Below, piece after piece: positions 34,260 through 46,740 of a DNA stretch of 64,000 nucleotides (positions are counted from its first letter, which is position 1; every line of letters begins with the position of its first letter). The DNA lies in NCBI GenBank assembly GCA_006937955.1, contig SSNP01000051.1, positions 1 through 64,000 of the forward strand, written 5' to 3'. Source of the DNA: Pachypanchax playfairii (Eukaryota > Chordata > Actinopteri > Cyprinodontiformes > Aplocheilidae). The translations under genes and the position numbers were made by a program. The notes beneath the pieces are model-generated. The model saw only the letters and a list, made by a program, of their open reading frames with translations. It had not been told where the DNA came from and ran no database searches.

Positions 34260-35987
34260 CATTGTTCAACACTCCCATTCAGCTGTTTTTTCTTTCAGAA
34301 CACCATCATAAAATCTCACTGGAACGTCACTGAAGAATCTCAGTTTCCTGACGCGGTCCACAGTCTCGCCATCACGTTCCTGAAATCTTTAACGTGTAAA
34401 AAATGAGCAGAGAGATATTTTGGAACATCTCCAGCATCTGGAACATTGACTAATGAAGTTTTCTTCATAGTGTGAGAAATATGAGACGACGTTCAGAGAG
34501 GTTGAGACCTATAAAATCTTCTGGAGTGGAGATAAAAAGAAAGAATCTGACACACTGAGTGTGACAATATTTAAATAAAATGGAGATGAATTGCCAGCAA
34601 GTTCAGACGCTGTTAGACTTAATTACAACAAGAACATTTTCATCATGTTTAGGCAAATTTAGCAGTTCTTTCAAAGCTTTAACATGTAAAACTGTCTCAA
34701 GTACCAACAGGACAGTTCACGCTGTAATTTGTGTTTTCTTACAGTTTCATTTCTGCAGTTCAGTGAGATACAAACCTCATCAGAACAAAACATGTTTAAA
34801 ATTCCATGTTTTTCTCACCAAAAATCCACTATCTGCATATAGATGAGAGGTGAAACATGTAGACACTTAGTTTTACCAAATATAACATTTTAGTCTTTAA
34901 TTTCACATCCTGTTAAAGCAAAAATCTGGACCGTTTGTTTTTGTATCAGTTGGTGTTTTAAACAGCACGATGATGCTTCCAGTTGTTCATTTGTTATTTT
35001 AAATTATGGTTATTTATTCAATTTTTGTGGGTTTTTACAGCTTTTTTTAAATCATGTAGTTTGAATTAAATTAAGTTAACATTTAAATGTTGATGATTAA
35101 ACATTGTTCTGTCCAAATTTCCCCATGAGAACTATAAAGATTCTATACATTTATTTACAACTGCAGGTTCTCTTCTAAAGAATGATAATTAACCTTCAGT
35201 GAGATGCTCAAACCACCAGCTGTGGAGCGTTTTGGGACTGAACAAACCCGACGTCAGCTGTGAGCTGTGTGGCAGGACTGAGAAGGAAATATCTGTAACT
35301 CACCAAACGAAGGCAGTTTGTGGGGGTGGAGTTAAAGACTTTTATTTATCTTTATTATTTTCACTAGAACTAGAAGGAAGTTGTAAATATTTATAAAGTC
35401 TTCATGTTTTCAACGTCTTCAGTCAGCTTGAAAACATCTAACATGTTTGTTTGTCCTCAAACTTTGAGAAGATTTCATAACAGAATGAATTTGATCTCAG
35501 ATCAGTTTAAACCCAAAGAGTCGCAGCTGTAATAAGCTATAATACTGAATAGATCTAACTTAATGTGAGTTTTATACGTGACATAAACAGCACAAAAATA
35601 AGGACATTTGTATTTGATTTGGTTGTTAAAACGCTCCTTGTCGATAACTTTGACACCTTTAGAAAGCTTTTTTACAGGTTAATACTCACACAACAGTTTA
35701 ATGTTCCACTGATGATGAAAATAAAGTCACATTGTAAAAGATTTGGATCTCAGTCGGCTGGGTGGTCTCTAGTTTCTGTCATTTTAAAAAGCTAACCCGG
35801 ACCAGAATCATTATTTACACGTCCAGACTTCCTGGTTCCATAACGGATCACATGTGAGTCTGCAAGGCTGCCAAGTCTTCAACACAAGCAGCTGTAAATC
35901 CACAACGACCAGCAGCAAAAAGTAAGAAACCACCACATAATTCCAACTGATCAGCCGAGCTGCACATGATGGAACGTTCAAACACAC
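34260..35987. other. Intergenic, no recognised gene
   Basis: AT-rich, nothing supported. Confidence 0.5.
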
Positions 35988-35990
35988 TTA

Positions 35991-36613
35991 TGGTGCGTTC
36001 ACATCGGCCACTTTGTCAACGTCAAGCAACGCTCATAACGTTCCAAGTTTGACGTTTGAAAGTTGAAGCTCATAACGCCTGCCAGTTAGAGCGCATAGGC
36101 GTTAAAGCTCGTAACGCCTGACCGTTAAAAAGAGCGCGTAGGCGGGGCATCCTTTGTTATCGGATGTTCAGAGCTATGGCGGATCATACAGAGAGAGCGG
36201 CTTGGCTTTATTTACTCCGTTTGTGGATACACCCCATTCTTCAGATGTGTTCTGAGTTTGAGGAGTTAAACCATTTGCTCCAGGAGCTACATATGGATGA
36301 GGTTTGCTTCCGGCGCTACTTCCATCTGTCCCGCACCCTGTTTGAAGACTTCCTGCTTCATTCAGGTACGTCACTACGATGAGACGCTCTGATTGGTTGG
36401 CATGCCGCTTCAAGAGCGTTATGAACGTCAAAAGTTCAGCTAGCTGAACTCTCTGCATTTTGAGCTTTTCAGGAAAAGCTTGAAAAGTTGATGCTCATAA
36501 CGCTCACAAAGCAACGCAGAGCCGTTGACGTCTGTCTGACGGACTCCACCATAGACTTTACATGTAAACTGGCCGCTTATGAAGTTGATGGTTGGGCCGG
36601 TGTGAACGCACCA
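35991..36613. mobile_element. PIF/Harbinger element, non-autonomous deletion derivative
   Basis: Terminal inverted repeats TGGTGCGTTCACATCGGCC and its near-perfect inverse ending GTGTGAACGCACCA at 36613. It is flanked by TTA (35988-35990) and TTT (36614-36616), close to the 3-bp TWA target of Harbinger elements. It carries an N-terminal transposase scrap (36164-36382). Many inverted GTTATGAGC and AACGCT words suggest internal palindromic structure. Confidence 0.82.
36164..36382 (+). pseudogene. Harbinger transposase N-terminal fragment
   Basis: The ORF encodes MADHTERAAWLYLLRLWIHP..., EFEELNHLLQELHMDEVCFR, then RYFHLSRTLFEDFLLHSG. The last segment matches the HARBI1-like pattern 'E-L-x-x-D-x-x-x-F-R-x-Y-F-R-L-S-x-x-x-F-D-x-L-L' that precedes the DDE nuclease. 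The similarity ends at CATTCAG|GTACGT, a good splice donor, after which the nuclease part is deleted. Start could be M1 or M4. Confidence 0.65.
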
Positions 36614-36616
36614 TTT

Positions 36617-39600
36617 GGAAAACTCAACGCTGAACAAATAGACCTTCAGATATTCACAAAAACTGAACAAATACAAGAGAAACTAAATGAGGATCAATAT
36701 CAGAACTGGCAACCTAACAGAAACATCAGGGAGGGGAGGGGCTGAGAGCTGACGGGGTTTTTTTCTACATGAACTGCAGGACTCGGGTTTGACGACAAGG
36801 TCTAATTCTTACATACTGTCACTTTAAACTGAAGAAGAAGAACTGATTTGAAGAAAATGCATCAGAGTTATGTTCATGAGATGATCAACTTATCTAACCT
36901 CCCCTGTCGTATGACATGTTGGTGATTTAAGAAATTTATCTATCAAACAAGGGTCTGAGTAGCATGTGGAAGAGCCTGATACCTCGTCTTCATACTGGTT
37001 ACAGCGGCCAGAGAACATCTCATTCTTCAACCAGGAGTTACAACAAGTCAGCTGGTGTTGTTGAGGTGGAAACACATCACTACATTTTTCATGCAAACGT
37101 GGCACCATTTAGTGGAAATAAACTAAACACACGTTTCCTTCATGTTAGGTTCGTTTATACAGTGGAAGGTTTTACTAAATTTGGTTTTTTATTTGGTGAA
37201 AAAGAGTTTTATCATGTGACTGTCATTCAAAACAGTGATGAGGTCCCTGGCTTATTAATGAGCACAGATACATCGATGCCACTAGTCTTTTAAATTTAAT
37301 AGCACTGAAATATGAGCAACAAAACAAAATCAGCTGATGTTTAACAGTTTGTTTACATCAATATTTCATCATTAATCTGCTGTTTGGTCATCCTGCTCTT
37401 ATTAATTTGAAAATAGCCAACTAGTGGCATAAATGAATCTGAGCTCCATTAATAATAACTGTGACAGTCAGTTTTCAATCCATTATCTCAAAGGACAGAT
37501 TCATGTTCAGCCTCAAGCTGCTTGATGTTTTCATAAAGGAGAAACTGTAACTGTAAATTTAGACTTTGTGAATTTTTGAAGTTGTAACTGTTTATTGTTT
37601 CTACGTGTTTTATATAATCTGGTAGAAACAAAAGTTTACAAATTGCTAGTTGAGCACAAATTATTGATGAATAAAACACATTTTGACAGTAACCTCATCT
37701 CACACAGCAGTGGCTTTTCTTATCACTATAAGGAGGTTTTTAACCTTTTAAATTTGAACAATAAAAGTGAAATGAAGGTGTAAAAAACCAGAATTCAATG
37801 AAACAAACTAGATAACGTGTCCTTCCACTTTCATTTAGAGATTTTAAAGGTGGAATATGGAAAACAAACACCGCAACAAGCCTCGCTATTACAGACACCT
37901 ATTGGCTAGTAGATGTAAACAAAATACCAACGTCGTATCCTTCAAAATAAATATTTAATTATATTTTCCTTCAAATATAATTGTTAAAGGAAATACTGTA
38001 TTTTCATTCTACACCCCAAGGAGATATTATATTTTTAAAAATATTGACGTATGAAGACGTTTTTTAATCCAGCTGAGAACGTGATTAATATGTTTACAGA
38101 TTACCGAAAGACGTGAACTGATTCAGATTAAAAGATTGAAACTTTTACTTGGACAGTGTTTGAGTTGAAAGTCTGATCTACGGAGACTTTCATCACTTAG
38201 AGGATAAATCATATTAATCTGACACTTAATCTCATAAATCTACAGATAGATTCTGAATTATCCCAGTGAAAGATAAATTACATGTCTTTGTTTTCTAGAT
38301 CGGATTCTTTCTCTGTGAATGTTCATTTTCAAAATGTTTTACTCATAATCCCATGGCTCAGTGTGACGAATGATGAGGAAAACCACTTTAATTATATACA
38401 AGGAAAAAAATAATAATCCAAAAAAGTGTCACAAATGTAGTAAAATGAATCAAGATGCCCCAAAACAAAAACAAAGAAACAATAATACTGCAGTGAAGCA
38501 ACACTGTTCAGATGTTTCAAGTAAAAGATTTGAAAACATTAGAGGTTGATTACGTGTTTATCTTACGCTCAATACTCCAAATGTACCAGGAAACCTCAGT
38601 GGATTTAAAGATCTGAGGGAATTGTGTCAGAAATTTTAGCCAGTGAAATAGAAACTGATGTCATGAATGTTTGGATCTTTCCTGACTTCCCGCCAGAGAT
38701 CCACAGAACGATCAGTAGCAACAATTATTTCAAGCTGGTTGCAGATTTCTGGCCTTTAAAGTCCTCAAATGAAAGAGACACAGACTTCTTAAAAGACGAG
38801 ACGAGACACGATTGGAGTCAAGAGTGTGTAAATTCCCACATTAAACTGAGAGAAGCATCGTTCATCAGACTGTGCACACTTCAAACATCAGTAGTTGTTC
38901 TGCACTGAGAACACTGACCACAGGAAGCTCCGTCAGTCTGCATCTGCATCGCTGCTGCTTTCATGTGCAGAGACCATGAATCATGGATGGATTTGTTCTT
39001 TCAAGGAATTTTAAAATATTGATGTTTGGATCCGGGTTTGTTCTCCTTCCGACACACTCACTACTTCCTTTTTTTTTTAATTTCTCTGCTGCTGCTGTAG
39101 ATTGGTGTCAAGTGCAGAGAACACACATGCACACACACTGTCACACACACCATCTTTCTTCCTAACAAGTGATACACATTCATTACATTTTCAACCCACT
39201 GTGTGTGTTCTCTGCTCTTGACACCAATCTTCCCCGAGGCAGAAGAGAGTGCCGCCCACTTAGATCTCTCTCCATCTCCTTCGCTCGCTCTGTCTCTTTC
39301 CCGGCTGTCTTCCACCTTGATCCAGTTGGCTGAAATAGGACTCTAATTGGCCATGCGATGTCAGAGAGTGTCTGTCCATGAGGGTGGATACACTGACCAT
39401 TAAAGTTGGTCTCCTGGTTGATTATAGCCCTAAAATCCTCTTTGCTCATCAACATTACGTATTGAAAGGAGTATTTCTGTAAAAATAATCCTGTCATGCG
39501 TTAAAGTGGTTTAGATGTAATTCTACACCTTTTGTGTTTTGTGTGTATCTGTGAATATGTAAATCAGTCCCTGCCTCTGTCTGTGCAGCTAGCCTGCAGC

Positions 39601-40392
39601 TCCACCATCACTGCTCAAACACTGAAACTACACGATACACTGACACAGTTATTATTCTGCAGGCTGACGCTCAGATTTAAAGGTTTAAATTGTTGGATCT
39701 GCACAGGGTTCCCTTCAAGATGAGAAGATATTTTATCTATTACCTTTACAGTATTAAAGATTTAACAGTCATGCAGGTCATCAGCCTTTTGCTTTGACTG
39801 ATAGAACAATAATGTTTTAGTAATTGGAGATAAACATTGTTATGAGCTCTGTCAGGTTCCACCATCCACTGGTTCTATATTCTTGTCTGAACCAATAATA
39901 TATAAATAAACCATTGTCTTTGCTTTCTCCATTTAGAGTATAATAATCAATAATAAAGCCACTGGCCCATTGGTAATGAGTTCATGCTCTTCAGGCAGAT
40001 TTACAGCTTCGTTCATGGTCTAAAAAATCCAAAATGGCAGTTTCCAAAATACAGGCCAGTAAACTGAGTCAACAGAAGATTTGGGGTGTAGCTTAGCGTA
40101 GCTGTTTCAGTTCAGATCTACAACTTCAGTTTAAAATGTTCTGAAACAGTGTTCTCCCTCTGGAACAAGAAGACATGTTTAGAACATCACAATCTTTTCA
40201 CTCTTGAGATTTCGGCAACGTTCTGCTGGTGGGAACATTGTTAAAGGTCAGTAACATTAAGGGTTTGAAGTGAGCTCATTGGTTAGCGCTAAAAGCTAAC
40301 AGCTGGTCCGAGTAGAGTCCAGACCTGCGGCTGTCTGAAATAAGTTTTATTCTCAGATTCAGGATGTATTTTATTCACCTTTTCAACAGCAT
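36617..40392. other. Intergenic; one inverted repeat
   Basis: No gene. 37850 starts TTAAAGGTGGAATATGG, which may be an isolated MITE end. A 29-bp inverted repeat lies at 39099-39230. Confidence 0.45.
39099..39230. repeat. 29-bp inverted repeat, 74-bp spacer
   Basis: Left arm 39099-39127 (AGATTGGTGTCAAG...), right arm 39202-39230. The arms are complementary at 28 of 29 positions. The spacer contains CA repeats. It could be a short MITE or a hairpin. Confidence 0.85.
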
Positions 40393-40396
40393 TTAA

Positions 40397-40982
40397 AGAG
40401 GCCCTTCCATTAAAAACGTTTTTTCTGAGGTTTCTGTTGAATATTTTAGCTCCACAGGTGTTCTTACCTTCATACTGGGTGTAAAACAGGTCAACAACTT
40501 CTCTTTCAGTTTTAATCTCTCAAACTACGCAGGTGGTGATAAAACTCAAGTTCTCCCGAGTCCGAACAGCCTGTATCTGTTTCGTCACAACTCCTTTGTT
40601 TGTTAGTATTCATCAGCTCCCACAGTTGAAACCACACCTAGCATGCTGCTGGCTAAAAGCTGTTTGCATAAGATGTATCAAACAGGAAGACACAATGTCT
40701 GACGTTGCAATGCACAGCGGGGCAGGAAACAGTATACCTTGCTCTCATAGGCTAGTTTGTCAGCCAATCAGAGTCTAGTAAATTCAAACAATGAATATGA
40801 ACGAGCTGCTGACGAAGCAGCCTGACGGAAGGAGCCGGAACCAGCCGAAATTTAATGCAGACAGATTGAAAGGTCTGTTAATAAGTGTTTTCTGATGTTT
40901 TTTAGATATAAAATGTTTCATATTACTGTTTAATACTTAAGAAATAACCACAAAGTCCTGAAATGTGTATAAAATGGTCTCT
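40397..40982 (+). mobile_element. TTAA-type MITE family A, complete copy (586 bp)
   Basis: TTAA at 40393-40396 and 40983-40986. The ends are AGAGGCCCTTCCATT and, inverted, AGAGACCATTTTATAC. No coding. Same length as the copy at 61259-62402 after removing its nested insert. Confidence 0.88.
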
Positions 40983-40986
40983 TTAA

Positions 40987-43900
40987 GTTTGTACTACACA
41001 ATTATTCTGGCCAAAAAAGGAAGTGCCTGAGCTGCTCAGGACGTTTATGTTACATCCAGCTGTAATATTTGTGTTTATATATGTTATATGTGGTTGTGTG
41101 TGTAGATAACCAGTAACATGAAGGTGTATAAAAACACTATTTGCATGAAATGTTATGAGATATTTGAGATGACTGCTTATTTGAACTCTGCTGATATTCT
41201 TCTCTTTTAGTTAAAACACATTTTTGCTGTTGTTAGCCCCTACCCTCTCCCCCCGGTTTACATATCGGGTTGCATGAATGGGTAAATGCAAAACCTTGTA
41301 GTGTTAAAGCGCTTTGAGTGGTCTGAATGACTAGAAAAGTCCTATACAAATACAAGACATTTACCATTTGCTGTGAGACGTAATTTCTGAGGTCTCCTCC
41401 TTTACCAGACCTTCTACCTGAACCCCTTCCTGGCTTGACTGGAGGACCAGCAGTGATTAAACCACACCCCCTGAATTAGAGACTCTGTTCCACCTGCCTG
41501 CACCTTCAATTTTTGTTCATCAACATTCTCAACAGAATTGATGATGAAGGACAAACCTGACAAAGTCTGGAAACGAGTCTGTTGATTAATTAAACTAGTT
41601 CTATCAAACAAACTGCTCCACAGTGACTGTAGAGTTTACCAGAACCAGTTTATCAGTATTTCCAGCTGCTTTCACCTTGTTAGTTTTATTGTTTTCTTTT
41701 CTAGAGGAACTGGATCTTTTATTCACAGCCTTTATTCTGAAGCTCAACCGCCTTCAAACAACAGAAGACTGAATTAATGTTTTCTCTGACTCTTCCAAGG
41801 TGCAAGTCTATTCTTTCTGCCAAGCTTCTTCTTTCTGTAACACCCACATACCCAATGCAAACATGTCATCATGCTTCATATCGTGGGATAAAAAATCTAA
41901 CACCTTCTCTTCTTAACAAGGAGGAGGTCTGATCCTCTGCTCCATAAAGCTGTCGGGTTATTATCCGGGTGACAGCATCACTCGGCCTTTGAATCTATAC
42001 CAAGTGTAAAAAGCCACTCTAAACTGGGAGAATTCTCTTTTCAATGTGGAATCACTTGACTGGCCTGGATAGAGCTGTGTCTTCAACTCTGGCTGAAAGT
42101 TCAGGGACTCGGAACCATCAGTGTTGGACAGAATGAGTCCAAACAAAGAAAAAAAATTGAAGGCGAATTTACAACTGAGCTTTTCAGCTCTAACTCAAAT
42201 CAGACTTCAAGGCTGCCAAGCAAGTCGTTCCTTTCTTGGTAAATATTGTGCACAAAAAGTGAAATCTGTTCATACAGAACTCTGATTTACAGCAAGAGAG
42301 TCCCGTTAGTCTTTACACTCAATTGGAATAAAAACAATAATCGTCACCTCCAAGTATTTAACCTGAAAACTCAACAAAGTGTCTTATTCACACCACCACT
42401 TTAATTTATCTTTATTTTTAAATAATCTGTTATTTTATTATATAAAAAGTAATTTGTAAATTATAGCTTTTTCAAATGTTGTATTTATTCCTCCAGGGTA
42501 ACTCCAAATTAAACTCAATATTGAAGTGATGCACCTTAAAATACATCAAAGAAACTAACACAGAGACAGAATCAAACAATTAAAGAGAAATAAAATGACA
42601 ATAAGAGAAATTAAATCCAAAACGGATCCACAAGGAAATAAATTTCCATTTATGATTCAAAAACTGCCCACTTTAAAAGACTGTTTTATCTGTTACCGTA
42701 ATAATTAAACCTTTAGTAGTAATTTCTCAGGGTTGGATTTCTGTATTAAGGTATTTGTTGTGCATGTAAACGTAAATCCATCCCAGAAAACAAATTAATA
42801 AACAGTTTTCTAGAACTTCTCCTCAGTGAGATGATGTGAAAGTATTTTCTTCATGAATTTACTTTTAAACCATGTGCAAATGTTCTTGTCATAATTTATC
42901 ACAAAGTGTCTTAATTAAGTTTATCATTATTTTATTTGAAAAATCACAACAGATTGTTCAATGCTCGTCTTTGTTTATTGTTCAAACAATATCAATTACG
43001 TTTCTATGAATCTTTATGTTCTTCTAGTATAGTTTTAAATTTTTAATACAATTTACACTATCTTTACAGTACAATATATTATAATATGGTGATGACATTG
43101 TTTGAACGTTGACATTTTCTTTTATCTGTTAACATCAAAGGATTAAACTCTATAATTTTCTTCACATATTTCTTTGCAGTTTACAATAAAAATAAATTGA
43201 AACCCAGATTGTTCTGCTTCCTGTTAAACCTGCTACATTCTGGTGCAGGGGGGCGGGGTCAGACCATCAATTCACATTTCACATTTTACTGTTCTGTATA
43301 AACAAATGAACATTTTTTAAGCAGATTATTTACTGTTAATATATTTCTTTCTTTTAAAGAATGGTCCAGTTATCACACAACAGCCTTTGACTCCATCGTC
43401 CTCGTCTCGTTCTCTAGTCCCCTTTTCCCACATTTACTCACCGGAACAAAAATAGCTAGAAAAGTGGAAAGTTTGAAAGTAGCCGACAAAATCCCAGTGT
43501 TGAAATGTTTGAAATGTCTGGATGACAAAGTATAATTTGTTTGGACAGACCGTGTTTCACACACCGTCCCAGATCTTCCAGCTGGACAGATACTGGACCT
43601 CTAAAACATTCGAGACAAAACATGAGCAGCTGTTTCAATATGTCTGTTTTTGTAGTAGTTTATTTTTTTTAAAGTTGTGACAGACAGGAACAAACATGCA
43701 TGAACACGCAGTCCTCTCATGACAGATGGGCGGGAACACACCAATCACCGGAAACTTAACGGTTGATGTGATTGTCAATGAAATGGTAGACAGCCTCTGT
43801 CAACAGCCAATCAAACGGCTGCAGGGTGAATGTTGATGAGCTGTGGGCCACCATCACCTGGGCAACGAGAAGAACACCTGATGCTCCAGAGCTGGGCAAG

Positions 43901-44794
43901 TGTGAAAACTGTTTTTATGTGTTTCACCACCAGAAAGAGTCAAAACAGAGAAATACTGTTAAAGAGACTGTGGGTCTATTCAGAAGGTTCTGTTAGTATA
44001 AGCATATAACATCTTACCTGTCGCAGGTAACTGAATTAACTCAGGCTTCAATAGTGAACTAACAGTTAGTCTGAGTGGGACCTTGTGGATTTCTGCCAAT
44101 TTAATAAACCTCTAAAGTTTAAAAGTTCATAACTACTCATGCTGTTCTGTAAACCTCAACACTACAGATATTTTTATTTTATACAGTAATCAGATTTTAA
44201 TTGGAAGTGCTGATTAGCTAACTCCATTGTTAGATTCTGCTTTAATTAACAATAGAAGGCTACAGAAACACCGAGCAACCATTAAAAGAGACGTGTTGCT
44301 TTTTTTACAAGGTGACAACCTGAAAGAAACACGTTGCAGCTCACGAACGTCACAGATGTAAATCCTCTGAGTGGGAATGAAATAAAAATGGACAGTTAGA
44401 TAGAAACAGGGTCTAAATTCAAATCTGACATGGATTTATATTTTACTCTGAAATCTAATGGACCTCATTTCCCTTCAAGGATAATAAAGTGTTTAAATTT
44501 TTTGTTAAAGTTCATATTTACACAAATCTTCTCTGTGATCCATGAACATCTTTACAGAGCGGCTCTTCTGTTCACGCACACCTGCTTTATTTAAGAGCTC
44601 CAGGTGTTTGAACTTTGAAACAAACTCTCAGAGATACATTTTTTTTTTTTTTGGAGGGAACATGTTGATAAATGAACAATGTTTATGCTCAATTTTGAAG
44701 ACTCTTACAAAAAAATCTCATTTTAGTTTAAAAAGGCCACTTCATACAAATTTCATGACTTGTGGTTATTTCTTACTAATTACTTACTAATTCA
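40987..44794. other. Intergenic; SINE-tail fragment
   Basis: No gene. AT-rich. A repeat tail is at 41265-41370. Confidence 0.5.
41265..41370 (+). repeat. 3' tail of a common fish SINE/LINE repeat
   Basis: It contains TAAAGCGCTTTGAGTGGTCT, then GACTAGAAAAGTCCTATACA and ACATTTACCATT. This is the well-known 3' tail of a dispersed fish repeat. No head present. Confidence 0.65.
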
Positions 44795-45012
44795 ACTTTA
44801 TTCATCAAACAATGGAGAAATTCACTTCTGCATTTGGCCCATTCTGGGGGAGCAGGGGGCTGCCTGTGTCATGGTGCCCGGGAGGCAATTTGGGGTTCAG
44901 CACCTTGCCCAAGGTTGCATCGACACATTGCTTGTTCGGGTTGGGGATTGAACCTCCAGCCTCTTGATCCAAGGACAACCTCCTTCCCCTTTCGACCATG
45001 GCCGCCCCAGTA
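44795..45012 (-). repeat. tRNA-head SINE-like repeat
   Basis: In minus sense it starts GGGGCGGCCATGGTCGAAAG and contains GGTTCAATCCC, a good polymerase III B-box. CTTGGGCAAGGTGCTGAACC follows. The A-box region is diverged. It abuts a family A MITE copy. Confidence 0.65.
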
Positions 45013-45016
45013 ATAT

Positions 45017-45487
45017 AAAACATTTTATGTCTAAAAAAACGTCAGGAAACACTAATTAACAGACCTTTCGGGCTGAAACTCATTAATATTCATTATTCAA
45101 ATTTGCTGGACTCAGATTGGCTGACAAACTAGCCTATGAGAGCAAGGTATACTGTTTCCTGCCCCGCTGCGCATGGCATTAGCACACATAGTCTCTTTGG
45201 TTTGATACTGTTTATGCTAACAACTTTTAGCCAGCAGCATGCTAGGCGTGGTTTTAACTGCAGGAGCTGATGAATACTGACGAACAAAGGAGTTGCGACG
45301 AAACAGATAGAGGCCGTTAGGACTCGGAGGAACTCGGGTTTTATCACCACCTGTGTAGTTTGAGAGATTAAAACTGATAGAGAAGTTGTTGACCTGTTTT
45401 CACACCCACTATGAAGGTAAGAACACCTGTCGAGCTGAAATATTCAACAGAAACCTCAGAAAAAACGTTTTTAATGGAAGAGCCTCT
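45017..45487 (-). mobile_element. TTAA-type MITE family A, copy lacking one end
   Basis: Reverse complement of 40397-40982 over about 470 bp. It ends at TTAA (45488-45491). The other terminus is missing where the SINE-like repeat begins. Confidence 0.82.
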
Positions 45488-45614
45488 TTAAAGAACTCAG
45501 TTAGAATTTGGTGGTTCAAACAGCCCTATTTTGTCTGTGGATAAAACACTTCCCTCAGAGGTCAGGGGTCAGACCCCAGAGTGGTTCACTACCAGCAGAG
45601 TGGGAATTAAAAAC

Positions 45615-45620
45615 TTATTA

Positions 45621-45657
<37 letters not shown>

Positions 45658-45660
45658 TAC
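45615..45660. repeat. (TTA)n microsatellite
   Basis: About 14 TTA/ATT units with one TCA interruption near the start and TACTAC at the end. Confidence 0.95.
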
Positions 45661-45719
45661 TATTAACCTATTATTATTGTTATAGTAAATCTGGATTCGC
45701 AGTCAAACGTTGTGTCTCC

Positions 45720-46740
45720 ATCACTTTAACGGATCAGGTCTTTCCCATCCAGGACCGGGTGAGTGAAACTTCCCTCCTGGTACACGCACGCCTCCCTCCC
45801 TCCCTCCGTCAGCGCGTGCCCCTCGGGTGAAGCCGCTCGTGCGCAGGCAGTAGGCTACACGCACACCGCGAGCGCACTCAGAGCTGAACGGGCGCCACCT
45901 CAACTCTTCCTCAGAACCACCGTCATCCTCCTCGGTGGATGGAGGGATGCTGAGCAGCTTCATCTTCACCGTTACCACCGCCATCATCATCATCCCCCCT
46001 GTCACCGGGAGCGGAGCGGGAGGGAGGAGTAGCCGCTCTCCGGGGGCTCAAAAAGTTCTGGAGGTTTCGGTTTATTAACGGAGCGCCGGAGGGGCTTGTG
46101 CCTGGTGTTTACGGGATAATCCCCCCCACGACACGGTCCAACGCGTCTTTGAAGTCAACGGAAACCGGACCAGGTGGTTCTGGATGGGTTCTTTCAGTAT
46201 CAGGTCTGTAACGGAGCTTTTGTAACAGCTCCCCGGTTCGGAATCGGATCTCCGGTGTGCTGTACCGGATCTCAGTCGTTACAAAAGGATTCAGACTTTG
46301 TTTTTCCGTTTTTAAAAAGTGTGACGGATTCTGTGTCGGGACTGGTCTCGGATCAGTTGAGATGGATTCCCGGTGCCGAACTGGACCAGAAACAGATTTC
46401 TGACGTGTTAATAAATTCGAATTCCCCGGACATGTGCGGGTTCTCACGGTTCTTAGCGGAACCTGGGCCAGTACCGGGTTAGTGACCGACGGTAACCTCC
46501 TCCCCCGGGACCAAAGCAGGTAACACAGCAGGTGCTAACGTCTGAGTTTACCGGGGGTATCAACAGGGAAGAACCGGAATTAAAGAGTGTAACACCCGGA
46601 GAAGGTCCAGAGGTACCGTTAGCAACCGACCGGGTTCACCGCTTCCCAACGGTGGGAAAAGAACTTACTGAAGACCCGGTTCAGTTGCTGCTTTTAAAGA
46701 TGGATTTGAATGAACCGAACTATCCGTTAGTCCGTTAACG
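45720..46740 (+). promoter_or_regulatory. CpG-rich region, likely promoter or 5' UTR of trhde
   Basis: This is the only stretch of the window rich in unmethylated-style CpG (many CGC, GCG, CCGG words), contrasting with the CpG-poor flanks. It lies 1.3-2.3 kb before the trhde start codon on the same strand. No TATA box is obvious. Several long ORFs on both strands here are the usual by-product of GC-rich DNA and show no recognisable protein. The transcription start cannot be placed from sequence alone. Confidence 0.5.

Noticed and set aside
44795..45012. Possible tRNA gene because of the B-box
   Set aside because: The A-box is degenerate, no cloverleaf is apparent, and the same sequence recurs as a dispersed SINE-like repeat.
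45763..46482. ORFs on both strands in the CpG-rich region
   Set aside because: Expected in GC-rich DNA; low-complexity translations and no similarity.
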